Shown here: positions 1 to 9,268 of the stretch, one piece after another
Position numbering within the stretch: the stretch's first letter is position 1
Layout of the letters: every line of letters starts with the position of its first letter
From: UBA6544 sp049601975
GTDB lineage: Bacteria > Pseudomonadota > Alphaproteobacteria > UBA8366
Assembly: GCA_049601975.1 (NCBI GenBank)
Contig: JBMYRC010000010.1
Location: forward strand, 1-60,455
DNA: 60,455 nt
Direction of reading: 5' to 3'
The notes under the pieces: model-generated
What the model was told of the DNA's origin: nothing
The model's input: only the letters and a program-made list of their open reading frames with translations
Database searches by the model: none
Position numbers and translations under genes: made by a program

Positions 1-76
1 TGGCTCCGCGGGCAGGACTCGAACCTGCGACAGGGTGATTAACAGTCACCTGCTCTACCAACTGAGCTACCGCGGA
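1..76 (-). tRNA. tRNA-Asn (anticodon GTT)
   Basis: On the minus strand this reads as a complete cloverleaf of 76 nt. It has a seven-base acceptor stem starting TCCGCGG, a D arm with GCTCAGTTGG, an anticodon loop CTGTTAA with anticodon GTT, a T arm with GGTTCGAGTCC, and an encoded CCA end at positions 1-3. Anticodon GTT decodes asparagine codons. The gene abuts the window edge, so its downstream context is not visible. Confidence 0.96.
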
Positions 77-288
77 TTAATGCGGCGGAGCTTCGATAAG
101 GAGCGGCTTATACCAAAAGCATTCCGTCTTGCAAAGCGTGTTTAATAGGGAATTTGTCCGCAAAATGCACCGGGGCCGCATCGATATTTTGACGCGGTCC
201 CGGCTTGGCGCATGGAGGGGGCGTGGGACAATTTGATAATGTAACACTGTAGGAAGAGCCACATTGATATGGATTTCTTGGAAAAGAG

Positions 289-362
289 TGGAGGTCCGGG
301 CCGGAATCGAACCGACGTATAAGGATTTGCAATCCTCCGCATAACCACTCTGCCACCGGACC
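289..362 (-). tRNA. tRNA-Cys (anticodon GCA)
   Basis: Read on the minus strand, this is a 74-nt cloverleaf with acceptor GGTCCGG pairing with CCGGACC. The discriminator is U, as is usual for tRNA-Cys, and CCA is encoded at 289-291. The anticodon loop contains GCA, and the T arm reads GGTTCGATTCC. It follows tRNA-Asn on the same strand with about 210 bases between them in which I see no gene. Confidence 0.95.
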
Positions 363-530
363 TCGGTGCGGACGGTGCCGCAATGCGCGGAGACGCGTGG
401 TATAAGCGGGGTTTCGAGCAGGGTCAAGCAAAGTGGTGGTGTGAGTCCGATTGTGTTCGATAGAGGACCGATATATAACGAATGAGATGCCCAATTGGGT
501 TGCTTCCAAGACGAATTTCACGGGAGATAA

Positions 531-1190
531 GTGAGGATGGATTTCGGTGACGCGCGCGAAAACATGATCGAATGCCAACTTCGTACAAACAAGATTACTG
601 ACAGTCGGATTCTCGGCGCGATGTCGACACTGCCGCGAGAACGGTTCGTGCCGCGCGAGCGTGAAGAGATGGCCTATGCTGATATGAATATTCCGTGTGG
701 CGAAGGTCGCTGCTTGATGGTTGCTATGGCCTCAGGACGTCTGATCCAAGAAGCGGGCATTAAATCGAATGATGAAGTACTCTGTATTGGTGCCAGCACT
801 GGTTATTCCGTTGCTGTGATGGCAAATCTCGCGTCCTCGGTCATCGCACTTGAGAGTAATAAGTCGTGTGTTGAAAAAGCAGGGACGTTGTTTTCGGAAC
901 TTAACCTTGATAATGCAGTTGTGGTGGAAGGCCCGCTGACCCGGGGGTGGGAAACCGAGAGCCCCTACAATGTAATCTTTATCGACGGTATGGTTTCTGA
1001 GATTCCAAATGCCATTTTTGATCAATTGGCGGATGGCGGGAGATTGGTCGCAATTGTCGAATCGAGGAATGGAATCGGATGTGCGACACTGTATGTTAAA
1101 CTATCCGGTAATGTTTCGAGCCGTGGAATCTTCGATATTAACGTCGGAAAGCTCTCTGACTTCGATAAAAAACAAGAATTTGTATTTTAA
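531..1190 (+). CDS. Protein-L-isoaspartate O-methyltransferase-like protein
   Basis: This 219-residue cytosolic protein belongs to the PCMT-like family that lies immediately upstream of tolC in many alphaproteobacteria. The N-terminus (ENMIECQLRTNKITD) and the PRERFVP stretch near residue 35 match the family. The SAM-binding motif I is weak: it reads VLCIGASTGYSVAV near residue 78 rather than the usual GxGSGY form. A second, more canonical PCMT is present at 25686. Repair of isoaspartyl residues is the family role, but the degenerate motif makes catalysis here uncertain. The start could be GTG at 531, with GGGAG just upstream, or ATG at 537. Confidence 0.8.
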   Translation: MRMDFGDARENMIECQLRTNKITDSRILGAMSTLPRERFVPREREEMAYADMNIPCGEGRCLMVAMASGRLIQEAGIKSNDEVLCIGASTGYSVAVMANLASSVIALESNKSCVEKAGTLFSELNLDNAVVVEGPLTRGWETESPYNVIFIDGMVSEIPNAIFDQLADGGRLVAIVESRNGIGCATLYVKLSGNVSSRGIFDINVGKLSDFDKKQEFVF

Positions 1191-1385
1191 TTCTTTCAGG
1201 TTGCTACATATTGTGTATTTAATTGTGAGGAATTGGCTTGAATTTGAAAGCCGTTACTTGAATAACTCGTGCGCAACTGATGTCTGTGCGGGTTGTTGGC
1301 GATAAATAAGGATTTCGGCGGCGTGATGGTGATCCAGGAAGTGAAAAAAGACAGAGAGTTTGACAAGAACAAGATTTTATTTGAA

Positions 1386-2738
1386 ATGAAAAGAATTGTT
1401 GGTGTCGCAACGATAGCTGTTACCTGCGGCGTCTTTTCCATATCGGTAAATGCGCAGACGATCGAGGAAGCGCTGTCAAACGCGTATCTTACAAACCCAG
1501 GTTTGCAGGCGGCTCGTGCAGAGTTGCGGGCGACAGACGAGAGCGTTAACCAGGCGATCTCGAATTGGCGACCGAACGTGGAGTTCAGAACGAGTGTGGG
1601 CTTTAATCGGGTCGAAAGCTCCAGCGGGTTTTTCGGGTCGCGCGGATTACGCAAACCGAAATCGGGTGAAATTTCGGTTGAGCAAAGCCTATTTCGTGGT
1701 GGACAAACGGTCGCGGAAACGGAGCAGCGCGAATTTGAGATTCAAGCGCAGCGCGCCAAGTTAACAGATGTCGAGCAGAGCGTTCTCTTGGATGCCGCCA
1801 CCGCTTATATAAATGTTGTCCGTGACCAGGCCGTCGTAGAACTGCAAATCAACAACGAAAAAGTCATATTGCGGCAGTTGGAAGCGACTACCGACAGGTT
1901 CTCAGTAGGTGAAGTAACGCGAACTGACGTTTCCCAGGCCGAAGCGCGGCTAGCGCGGGCGAAAGCGGATAGAATTCAGGCGGAAGGTGATCTTGAGAAT
2001 GCGAGGACAGTATTCGAACGTGTTATCGGAATGCCGCCCGCTGATTTGAAGTCGCCAAATCTAAAATACGAATTACCGGAAGCGCTTGAGACCGCCATTA
2101 GTGAGGCTTCGAAAAATAGCCCAAATGTTGTTTCTGCTCTTTTTGTCGAAAAGGCGGCGCAAAAGAATATCAGAAAGGTCACCGGCGAACTACTTCCAGA
2201 AGTGGATCTTGAAGGTACGCTAAGAAAGTCGGCGGATCAGTCTTCCGCTGGCTCCACGAATGAATCTGCTCAAATTCTGGCGACATTAACAATCCCGCTT
2301 TACCAACAGGGCGCGGTCTCGTCCCGGGTTCGCGAGGCTAAGCAGCTCGCGGCTCAGCGGCGCCTTGAATATATGGATGAACAACGCGCGGCAATCGAAA
2401 CCTCAAGAACTGCTTGGGAAGATCTACAAACATCCCGAGCGCGGATTGAAGCCTTTAAGATTGAAATCGAATCCAGCGAGATCGCGTTGGAAGGCGTCCG
2501 CCAAGAAGCAAATGTTGGCTCGCGGACAGTACTGGACGTTCTCGATGCGGAGCAGGAGCTGCTGGATGCTCAGGTTAACTTAGTACGGGCCGAACGGGAT
2601 GAGTTTGTAGCGGCGACAGAATTGGCTGCGGCGGTTGGAAAACTGACCGCCAAAGAATATAATCTCGACGTCGATTATTATAACGAAACTGCACATTATG
2701 ATAAAGTTCGTGACAAGATTTATGGTTTTGGTAAATAA
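1386..2738 (+). CDS. tolC: TolC family outer membrane channel protein
   Basis: A 450-residue outer membrane efflux protein, the exit duct for type I secretion and RND or MFS efflux systems. From the ATG at 1386 the protein opens with a clear Sec signal peptide (MKRIVGVATIAVTCG, cleavage after VNA). The mature part begins with the family pattern TIEEALSNAYLTNPGLQAARAELRA. Two repeats of long coiled-coil helices follow, ending in the conserved VLDVLDAEQELLDAQ stretch about 75 residues from the C-terminus. The reading frame is open further upstream (TTG 1293, ATG 1326), but those starts would bury the signal peptide behind a charged extension. It follows the PCMT-like gene on the same strand, the usual alphaproteobacterial order. 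Confidence 0.9.
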   Translation: MKRIVGVATIAVTCGVFSISVNAQTIEEALSNAYLTNPGLQAARAELRATDESVNQAISNWRPNVEFRTSVGFNRVESSSGFFGSRGLRKPKSGEISVEQSLFRGGQTVAETEQREFEIQAQRAKLTDVEQSVLLDAATAYINVVRDQAVVELQINNEKVILRQLEATTDRFSVGEVTRTDVSQAEARLARAKADRIQAEGDLENARTVFERVIGMPPADLKSPNLKYELPEALETAISEASKNSPNVVSALFVEKAAQKNIRKVTGELLPEVDLEGTLRKSADQSSAGSTNESAQILATLTIPLYQQGAVSSRVREAKQLAAQRRLEYMDEQRAAIETSRTAWEDLQTSRARIEAFKIEIESSEIALEGVRQEANVGSRTVLDVLDAEQELLDAQVNLVRAERDEFVAATELAAAVGKLTAKEYNLDVDYYNETAHYDKVRDKIYGFGK

Positions 2739-2824
2739 TAACTTCACTTGTGCGATGTAGTTACAGTATTGGTACCTATAACTTGGGGGTGCCGCTTTGT
2801 GTTTATTGATATGAAGGTTAGGCT

Positions 2825-3406
2825 ATGAGCGAGGAAGACGGCCAACAAGAACCTTCGATGGAGGAGATTCTCGCCTCCATTCGTAAGATTATTTCCGAAG
2901 ATGAGGATCAGGAACCCAAGCAGGAAGCTGCCCCTGCCGCGGCGAAGGAAATTGCCAAGGAGGAACCTGAGCCTGTACCCGAGCCGGAACCAGAACCCGA
3001 AGAAGAAATGGAGCTTGAGGAAGAATCTGATTTTGAGCGTATTGAAGAAGATGATGAAGGCTATCTAGAACTTTGTGAAGAAGATGATGAGGAAATCGAG
3101 CTGGAATTGCTCGAGGACGATGAGGAAGAAGAATTAGAGCTTGATCCGGAACCGGAACCGGTTATGGAACCGGTCCGTCATATCGTCTCGGACCCGACGC
3201 AACAGGCAGGTGTTGACGCCTTCGGCCAACTGGCCGGTATTATTGCGGGGCGCATGCAGTTAGGTCAGGGCAGGACCGTTGAAGAACTTGTCCAAGAGTT
3301 ATTGCGGCCTTTACTGCGGGAATGGCTGGATCAGAACTTGCCTGAGTTGGTCGACGAATTGGTGAAAAAGGAAATCGAACGCATGGTCGAAAAGGCGAAC
3401 CGTTAA
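2825..3406 (+). CDS. popZ: PopZ-type polar organizing protein (DUF2497)
   Basis: A 193-residue protein with PopZ architecture: a short N-terminal helix (SMEEILASIRKIISEDE), a long disordered middle of Glu, Asp and Pro including EPEPVPEPEPEPEEE, and a C-terminal helical bundle (VQELLRPLLREWLDQNLPELV). In Caulobacter, PopZ forms a polar matrix that anchors the ParB-parS centromere and cell-cycle kinases. The N-terminal helix is the partner-binding part and the C-terminal helices drive oligomerization. In many relatives the next gene is valS; here the neighbour is a convergent enoyl-CoA hydratase instead. The acidic middle is very dense, with runs such as EEDDEEIELELLEDDEEEELELD. Confidence 0.85.
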   Translation: MSEEDGQQEPSMEEILASIRKIISEDEDQEPKQEAAPAAAKEIAKEEPEPVPEPEPEPEEEMELEEESDFERIEEDDEGYLELCEEDDEEIELELLEDDEEEELELDPEPEPVMEPVRHIVSDPTQQAGVDAFGQLAGIIAGRMQLGQGRTVEELVQELLRPLLREWLDQNLPELVDELVKKEIERMVEKANR

Positions 3407-3441
3407 GGTCTGCGCTCGCGGCAGCGTATTGCATTTCTCAT

Positions 3442-4215
3442 TTAACGTCCCTTAAAGACCGGTTCTCTTTTTTCCAGAAATGCCTGTGTCGCCTCCGCGG
3501 CATCTTCTGTCTTAGCGACTTCGACGGTCATGTTCTGCTCGAAGCGGTAACCGTCCCGCAAACTCATTTCCTCTATCGTATTCAGCGCATGCTTGGCGAG
3601 AAGTATTGCTGGTGGGCTTTTTGACGCTATTTCTCGGGCGATTTTCATCGCGGCTTCCATTAATTCATCCGTTGGAACGCAAGCTTCGACGATGCCGAGC
3701 CGGAATAGCTCGGAGCCGCCAACCCGTTGGCCGGTCAGCATCATGCGCCGGGTTTTAGAATGTCCGAAAAGCCGCATAGCATGCCGCCCGCCACCAAGCA
3801 GACCTACGTTGATTTCAGGCAACCCGAGACTGGCATTTTCCGATGCTACAAGGATGTCGCAGGATGCGACAATAGCGAGACCAGCGCCAAGGGCTGGACC
3901 GTTTATCGCGCCGATAATCGGCTTTCGGCATTCCACGATGGAGTGGAAACATTCGCGAGCGCGCCGGTTATGTTGCCATGCTTCACCGGGTGCCCCCGTT
4001 CGCTCGGCCTTGGCCTTCAAATCAGCACCTGCGGAAAAGCATTTCCCAGCACCCGTCAGAACCGCGACGCGAATGTCGTCTCGGTCGCTAATTTCATCCA
4101 TGGCCGACATCATATCATTGTGGAATTCCTGACCCTGTGCGTTGACAGGTGGATTATTCATCGTGACGACGGCGACGTAATTTTCGACGACGATTTCGAT
4201 CTGACTTCCAGCCAT
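3442..4215 (-). CDS. Enoyl-CoA hydratase/isomerase family protein
   Basis: A crotonase-fold enzyme of 257 residues from the chosen start. The oxyanion-hole motifs are visible: GAGKCFSAGADLKAKAE near residue 55 and AINGPALGAGLAIVASCDI near residue 100, followed by ENASLGLPEINVGLLGG, which carries the catalytic-loop glutamate. Such enzymes hydrate or isomerize acyl-CoA thioesters; the exact substrate cannot be told. The frame is open for another 31 codons upstream, but the ATG at 4215 has AGGGAG at proper spacing and gives the normal family N-terminus. It is divergent from the methyltransferase at 4315. Confidence 0.9.
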   Translation of the reverse strand: MAGSQIEIVVENYVAVVTMNNPPVNAQGQEFHNDMMSAMDEISDRDDIRVAVLTGAGKCFSAGADLKAKAERTGAPGEAWQHNRRARECFHSIVECRKPIIGAINGPALGAGLAIVASCDILVASENASLGLPEINVGLLGGGRHAMRLFGHSKTRRMMLTGQRVGGSELFRLGIVEACVPTDELMEAAMKIAREIASKSPPAILLAKHALNTIEEMSLRDGYRFEQNMTVEVAKTEDAAEATQAFLEKREPVFKGR

Positions 4216-4314
4216 GGCAGTAGCGCTCCCTGAGTATCTTGTGAATTTCATTGGAGAGGAACTAACCACATACGCTCGATTGTGAAAGCGACAATGGAAA
4301 GGTAGCATCTTGAT

Positions 4315-5160
4315 ATGTCACAAACTCAAAAACGGGATTGGAACTCGACCGCTGCCGGATGGAAGAAATGGCAGCCGATTTCCGAGAATGCGGCGCGAAC
4401 AGCGACGGAAACGATGCTCGATATGGCGGGCATACAATCGGGCGACCGCGTTATCGACTTTGCCACCGGGCTTGGCGACACGGCAGCGGCCTGTGCACGC
4501 CGTGTAGGGCCGACAGGACAGGTCCTGGCGACCGATGGCGCCGATGCAATGCTTGAGTTTGCCCGCGGCTATATGGCCGAGCTGGGATTGCCCAATGTCT
4601 CTTTCGCAAAGGTCAATTTTAACGATATCGCGGTCGAAGAGGCTGGTTTCGATGCGGGAATCTGCCGTTGGGGATTGATGTTTGCCGAAGATTTGGTTGC
4701 GACCTTGTCTTCGTTGCGAGGATTGTTGAGACCGGGGGGATGTTTCGCGGCCATTGTCTGGGGGCCGCCGGAACGTGCCGAGGTGCAAACCCTAACCAAT
4801 ACGGTCCTAATGGAGTCGCTAGGGCTGCCACCGATCCCCTCGGGAAAGGGGACGCCATTCGCGCTATCGGATCGGGATGCTTTGGAGCAAGAGTTTGCCA
4901 GGGCCGGGTTCTCCAATGTCGAGAGCCAGACTGTGAGCGTCGTCTACGATTTCAAATCAGCAGAAGAGTACGTGCAATATCGTCGTGAGCGGTCGTCTCT
5001 GGATAAAAACATTGCGCATTGTCCCGAAGCGGATCGGGAGAAGGCTTGGGAAGCTGTCACGGCGGCGGCGCGCAAACGCGCTCGACCGGACCGTTCAGTG
5101 CGCTTTGTTAGCGAGACGACCGTGATAGCCGGCCAAAACGCCGTTCAGCAGTATTTTTAG
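4315..5160 (+). CDS. Class I SAM-dependent methyltransferase (UbiE-like)
   Basis: A 281-residue cytosolic methyltransferase. The N-terminal KRDWNSTAAGWKKW segment resembles UbiE/COQ5-type enzymes. Motif I is VIDFATGLGDTAAACAR near residue 47, with an acidic residue (ATDGADAML) for SAM ribose binding and the post-motif LRPGG near residue 140. The usual motif I glycines are partly replaced, reading DFATGLGD. The substrate is unknown. It stands alone between divergent and convergent neighbours, and its stop overlaps the stop of the dehydratase on the other strand by four bases. Confidence 0.85.
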   Translation: MSQTQKRDWNSTAAGWKKWQPISENAARTATETMLDMAGIQSGDRVIDFATGLGDTAAACARRVGPTGQVLATDGADAMLEFARGYMAELGLPNVSFAKVNFNDIAVEEAGFDAGICRWGLMFAEDLVATLSSLRGLLRPGGCFAAIVWGPPERAEVQTLTNTVLMESLGLPPIPSGKGTPFALSDRDALEQEFARAGFSNVESQTVSVVYDFKSAEEYVQYRRERSSLDKNIAHCPEADREKAWEAVTAAARKRARPDRSVRFVSETTVIAGQNAVQQYF

Positions 5161-7016
5161 GCGTCCGCCGAACGGAATTTATTCGTTGGCACGAATGACG
5201 TGATAACCGGCTCACGCGGTTCGCTGACCCAAAGCACGCGATCGGAATGCATACCCGCGCCATAAACCGCCGAGACCGCTGAGCGGCGCATACGATTCAG
5301 TAACCGGGTGTCGGCGTTACCTACTGAGGGGTGCTCGCCGCCGTTATCGCTGACGACTTTCTCCCAAGCGGCCTTCCGGGTGCGGAGTACCTCCGGATCG
5401 GAAAGAGGTGTGCAATTGAGTTCATTTGCGTTGAGGTCGACTATAATTTCGTCACCTTCCTCGACGAAAGCGATTGGACCGCCAAGTGCCGCTTCCGGTC
5501 CGACATGACCGATAACAAGGCCAACGGAACCACCGGAAAATCTGGCATCCGTCATCAGCGCCACGACTATCTCGTGCTCACGGCATAGTGTTGTGATACG
5601 CGACGTCGAATCGAGCATTTCCGGCATACCTGGCGCGCCGCTTGGTCCTTCGTAGCGCACGATGATCATGTCATGGTTTTCAAATTTGCCAGGACTGTGT
5701 TCGAGCGTGTCCAGCAGGTCTTCTTCCGAATCGAAAACCTTGGCTTTGCCGATGAAGATGTTGTCGTCCAATCCGCCCTCGACGCCGGCGAGCTTCAGCA
5801 CCGCGCTGTATTCCGGCGAGAGATTCCCGCCAAGGACGCGCAATCCTCCCGTCGGCTTATAGGGGTTCTCAACACTGTAAATGACCGTACCATCGGGCGC
5901 AGGTGGATTTAGCCGCGCAATCTGTTGCGCAAGCGTCTCACCGGTGCAGGTCATGGTGTCACCATTGAGGAGGCCAGCGTTCAACAATTCCTTCACGATA
6001 ACCTGGATGCCGCCTTTCTCGTCTATATCAACCATCGAGTAATTACCGAAAGGGCGAGCGTCAACCAGAACCGGGACGATATTCTCGGACAAATGATTGA
6101 ATTCTTCAGGTGACATGATGTCGTCGCTAAAACTCTTATAACCGGCGGCGCGCGCTATTTCTGGTGCGTGCAACATCACGTTTGTGGATCCACCGACCGA
6201 CATCGCGACAATCATCGCGTTGCGGATGGAATCACGGGAGACGATGTCACGAGGGTTGAGGCCGTTAGCAACCATCTTACTCAAGATATCGATAAGTTCG
6301 TCGGGGAAATTCTTGGTACGGCGTTCATCGTCCGACGGGGGGGACACCATGTGTAGCGGCTGAAGACCGACGACCGCGATGAATGTTTGCATCGTATTGT
6401 AGGTGAACATGCCGCCACAGCTGCCATATCCAGGGCAGGCCGCGCAGGCAATCCGTTCTTTCATCTCTTCGTCTTCGTTTCCGGCGGCTTGGAAGCCGGA
6501 GATGATATCGATCCGCTCATTCGTGACTTCGTCGAAGCCAGGGCGAATCGGGCCATCCGACATGATTACCGCCGGGCGATTATGTTCCAGGACTGCTGCC
6601 AAGGTTCCCACAGGAGGCTTGTCGCACGCCACAACTGCGATGGTGCCTTCAAGGCCGCTGGCGCTTAAGTGCTCGCAAATCGTGTCGTGTGTGACTTCGC
6701 GCCCGATCAGGGAGTAGCGCATCTCCTTTGTGCCGTTGCGCATACCGTCCGATGTGGCGACAGTGTATTCCGGCTGAACCAAGCGCATTCTCAGTTGACC
6801 GGATTCGCTACCGATTCGGCTGCGCAACCGGTCATGGATGATTTCGACCTTGCGTTGGACACCTAGGTAACATTGCGAATCGCCTTTGTTACCCACCACA
6901 CCGACGGACGGTTCATGAATAAGATCAATGTCCGTGCCGAGTTCCCGGGCAATTCCTATAGTTTGTGCACTCCGCCCAGGGTTTCTATCAATCAATACGG
7001 TCTTAGAGTTTCGCAC
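5157..7016 (-). CDS. IlvD/Edd family dehydratase
   Basis: A 619-residue Fe-S dehydratase of the family containing dihydroxy-acid dehydratase, 6-phosphogluconate dehydratase and sugar-acid dehydratases. Family marks are the cysteine in GDSQCYLGVQ near residue 48, ATSDGMRNGTKEMRYSLIGRE near residue 88, VACDKPPVGTLAA near residue 128, and ACPGYGSCGGMFTYNTMQ near residue 192. The three cysteines are the expected cluster ligands, and the C-terminal half carries TDARFSGGSVGLVIGHVGPEA. The early segment departs from standard IlvD, which suggests a sugar-acid or specialized substrate rather than valine/isoleucine synthesis. The start is GTG with a strong AAGGAGA eight bases upstream. Confidence 0.85.
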   Translation of the reverse strand: MRNSKTVLIDRNPGRSAQTIGIARELGTDIDLIHEPSVGVVGNKGDSQCYLGVQRKVEIIHDRLRSRIGSESGQLRMRLVQPEYTVATSDGMRNGTKEMRYSLIGREVTHDTICEHLSASGLEGTIAVVACDKPPVGTLAAVLEHNRPAVIMSDGPIRPGFDEVTNERIDIISGFQAAGNEDEEMKERIACAACPGYGSCGGMFTYNTMQTFIAVVGLQPLHMVSPPSDDERRTKNFPDELIDILSKMVANGLNPRDIVSRDSIRNAMIVAMSVGGSTNVMLHAPEIARAAGYKSFSDDIMSPEEFNHLSENIVPVLVDARPFGNYSMVDIDEKGGIQVIVKELLNAGLLNGDTMTCTGETLAQQIARLNPPAPDGTVIYSVENPYKPTGGLRVLGGNLSPEYSAVLKLAGVEGGLDDNIFIGKAKVFDSEEDLLDTLEHSPGKFENHDMIIVRYEGPSGAPGMPEMLDSTSRITTLCREHEIVVALMTDARFSGGSVGLVIGHVGPEAALGGPIAFVEEGDEIIVDLNANELNCTPLSDPEVLRTRKAAWEKVVSDNGGEHPSVGNADTRLLNRMRRSAVSAVYGAGMHSDRVLWVSEPREPVITSFVPTNKFRSADA

Positions 7017-7352
7017 TTTTTAAGTCTCCTTCATCATCCTTGGCCGAACTCGACGGTAGAATTCGGTGAACGCGCGGGTATATGCACATATTTACCGCAA
7101 TTAGCAAAGTATCGCGGCGCGATGAGAGGCGAAAATGCACGCTAATATTCGCCGTGATTACAGATTTGGTGACAGCTTTATATCAAGCTTTCGCGAGCCG
7201 CCATCCGCGCATATCGTCGCGGTAAGGCTGTACTCATTCAAGTGATCGATTAGGAAGTTTTTCGTCGATTTTGTCTGATCCATGCACAGGAAAACCGCTA
7301 TGATCGTCTTGTTATTGAATGTGCCTATGTTGGAACAGGTAATCGAGCGCCC
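7017..7352. other. Divergent intergenic region without a gene
   Basis: This 336-base gap separates the minus-strand dehydratase from the plus-strand sugar operon and should contain promoters for both. The dehydratase ribosome-binding site (TCTCCTT on the plus strand) is at 7025-7031. A TATGAT hexamer at 7299-7304 could be a -10 element for the operon, but I see no well-spaced -35. No convincing RNA structure or ORF was found. Confidence 0.5.
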
Positions 7353-8180
7353 GTGAGTCCGAAAGATAAACAAAGCAAATCCGGCGAAGGAACCAATAGG
7401 AACCTGCTTGGATTTTATGAAGAAGCCTATCGCACCGGCGCGGCAAACGTCTTCAGCAATTGGGAAGCCACCGAAGCGGATACCGCCGTTGCGGAGGCGT
7501 TCGATTGGACCGGGCTGCATGTACTGGATATTGGATGCGGGACGGGACGTTGTGCCCGCAAATTAAGGGATGCCGGGGCGGCAGGGGTGGTTGCGGTGGA
7601 TTACTCCAAAGAGGCCATACGGTTGGCGACATCCGAGACGTCGGACCGGGGGATTGAATTTATCTGCAGTGACTTTCTCGATTTCACTCCGGCGGCGACC
7701 TTCGATGGCATCGTTACCTTAGGCACACTTGAACATATGGATGATCCCATAGCCTTCTTGCGTCATGCGGCTCGACATATGAAGCCGAACGGAAAATTGG
7801 TCGTAACGTGTCCACATTTCATTAACCTGAGGGGGATCGTCTGGATGACGCTCTCTAAGCTTTTTGATATACCGATGTCGCTCTCCGATCTCCACTTTAT
7901 CCATCCCTGGGATATGGAGTCTTGGTGCGGAGAGGCGTCATTGAAGGTCGTGTCGACGTCGTCTCTCGATGCCGCTCGGGGCAGTGGTGATCGCCTCATT
8001 GTGGATTTCGAAAAACGATTGCCCAATGCCTTGAGAGACGCTGGACTACCAACCGATCGAGTTTCAGATATGATGGAGTACCTTATTAACTACATATCAC
8101 ATATAACTGATAATAAAGAATATAATGAATTTGAGGGGGCAACTGCTCTGTATGTTATAGAGCATGATGGGACGAGATGA
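7353..8180 (+). CDS. Class I SAM-dependent methyltransferase, first gene of the ulosonate operon
   Basis: A 275-residue methyltransferase with a textbook motif I, VLDIGCGTGRCARKLRDAG near residue 60, an acidic partner (VAVDYSKEAI) and FDGIVTLGTLEHMDDP near residue 117. The region after LVVTCPHFINLRG, around residue 150, is typical of small-molecule or sugar O-methyltransferases. Start is GTG at 7353 with a poor ribosome-binding site. Its last bases overlap the next gene in an ATGA arrangement, so the genes are probably translationally coupled. By context it may methylate the sugar made by the operon or its carrier; that is inference. Confidence 0.85.
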   Translation: MSPKDKQSKSGEGTNRNLLGFYEEAYRTGAANVFSNWEATEADTAVAEAFDWTGLHVLDIGCGTGRCARKLRDAGAAGVVAVDYSKEAIRLATSETSDRGIEFICSDFLDFTPAATFDGIVTLGTLEHMDDPIAFLRHAARHMKPNGKLVVTCPHFINLRGIVWMTLSKLFDIPMSLSDLHFIHPWDMESWCGEASLKVVSTSSLDAARGSGDRLIVDFEKRLPNALRDAGLPTDRVSDMMEYLINYISHITDNKEYNEFEGATALYVIEHDGTR

Positions 8181-9268
8181 GACACATTAAAATCATCGGT
8201 GCGGGCTCGATTGGGAACCACCTTGCGAATGCCGCTAGGACATTGGACTGGAAGGTCGATTTGTGCGATCGCGACCCGGCGGCGTTAGAACGTACTCGGC
8301 GGTCGATTTATCCAGAGCGTTACGGCGCGTGGGACGATGCGATTTCATTGTATTTGCTCGAAGATGCACCGGTTGGTGTCCACGATGCCATCTTCATCGG
8401 AACTCCGCCCGATGCTCATATGACGATTGCCATGGAAGCGGTTGGTTCCGGCGCAAAACTCGTGCACGTGGAAAAACCAGTGTGTACGCCGGTGCTGGAA
8501 CACGCTGATGCGATGATCGCGGAAGCCGAGGCGAACGGTGTTTATCTGACGGTCGGATATGATTTATTGCTGGGTGAAGCATTTCTTCGAATGGAGGCGT
8601 TATTGCGCGATCTGCCGATTGGGCCGATCAAGACCATTGATGTGGAGACGCGCGAAAATTGGGGCGGTATTTTCGGGGCGCACCCATGGCTCGATGGTCC
8701 TAAGGACTCATATCTTGGGTTTTGGCATCGGGGTGGTGGTGCCACCGGCGAACATTCGCACGGCCTCAATATGTGGCAGCACTTAGCGCTGGCCGTGGGC
8801 GCGGGCCGGGCTATAGAAATTTCGGCGTCGGCGGACTATGTGCGCGACGCACCGCTTGATTACGATCAACTCATGTCGATGAATTTGCGAACCGAGACTG
8901 GGTTGCTCGGCCGATGCGTCCAAGATGTCGTCACGCAACCGGCGCGAAAATGGGCGCGTATTCAAGGTCAAAACGGATTTGTTGAATGGGAGTATCTGGG
9001 AGCACCGGGGCATCATATCGTGCGCTTTGGGGTGAATGGAGAGGCGGTGAAGGAAGAGACGTTCATTGCGCGTAGGACCGACGATTTCCTCGCGGAGGTG
9101 AGGCATATCGGCGATTTGCTTGATGGTAGAATCGTCGCATCGGCTATCGATTTGCGGCGCGGTCTGGATACTATGTTGTTGATCGCAGGGGCACATCGTT
9201 CCGCCGCATCCGGTGAGGCCGTGACGATCGATTATGGAAGGGGATACGCGTTGGAGGCCCTTCGATGA
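8177..9268 (+). CDS. Gfo/Idh/MocA family oxidoreductase
   Basis: A 363-residue NAD(P)-dependent oxidoreductase. The Rossmann glycine motif is at the very N-terminus (IIGAGSIGNHLANAA), and the family EKP motif is in VHVEKPVCTP near residue 97, where the lysine is catalytic. The C-terminal half begins with GFWHRGGGATGEHSHGLNMW, a histidine-rich substrate pocket typical of the family. Such enzymes oxidize or reduce a sugar hydroxyl, often on nucleotide sugars or inositols. It overlaps the methyltransferase by four bases upstream and the cytidylyltransferase by four bases downstream. Its substrate is probably the ulosonic acid or its precursor sugar, by context only. Confidence 0.85.
   Translation: MRHIKIIGAGSIGNHLANAARTLDWKVDLCDRDPAALERTRRSIYPERYGAWDDAISLYLLEDAPVGVHDAIFIGTPPDAHMTIAMEAVGSGAKLVHVEKPVCTPVLEHADAMIAEAEANGVYLTVGYDLLLGEAFLRMEALLRDLPIGPIKTIDVETRENWGGIFGAHPWLDGPKDSYLGFWHRGGGATGEHSHGLNMWQHLALAVGAGRAIEISASADYVRDAPLDYDQLMSMNLRTETGLLGRCVQDVVTQPARKWARIQGQNGFVEWEYLGAPGHHIVRFGVNGEAVKEETFIARRTDDFLAEVRHIGDLLDGRIVASAIDLRRGLDTMLLIAGAHRSAASGEAVTIDYGRGYALEALR

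Noticed and set aside
1293..1385. Longer start for TolC
   Set aside because: It would put about 30 charged residues before a clear signal peptide.
3593..4132. Long plus-strand ORF opposite the enoyl-CoA hydratase
   Set aside because: It is an antisense shadow of a well-supported crotonase gene and shows no protein-like motifs.
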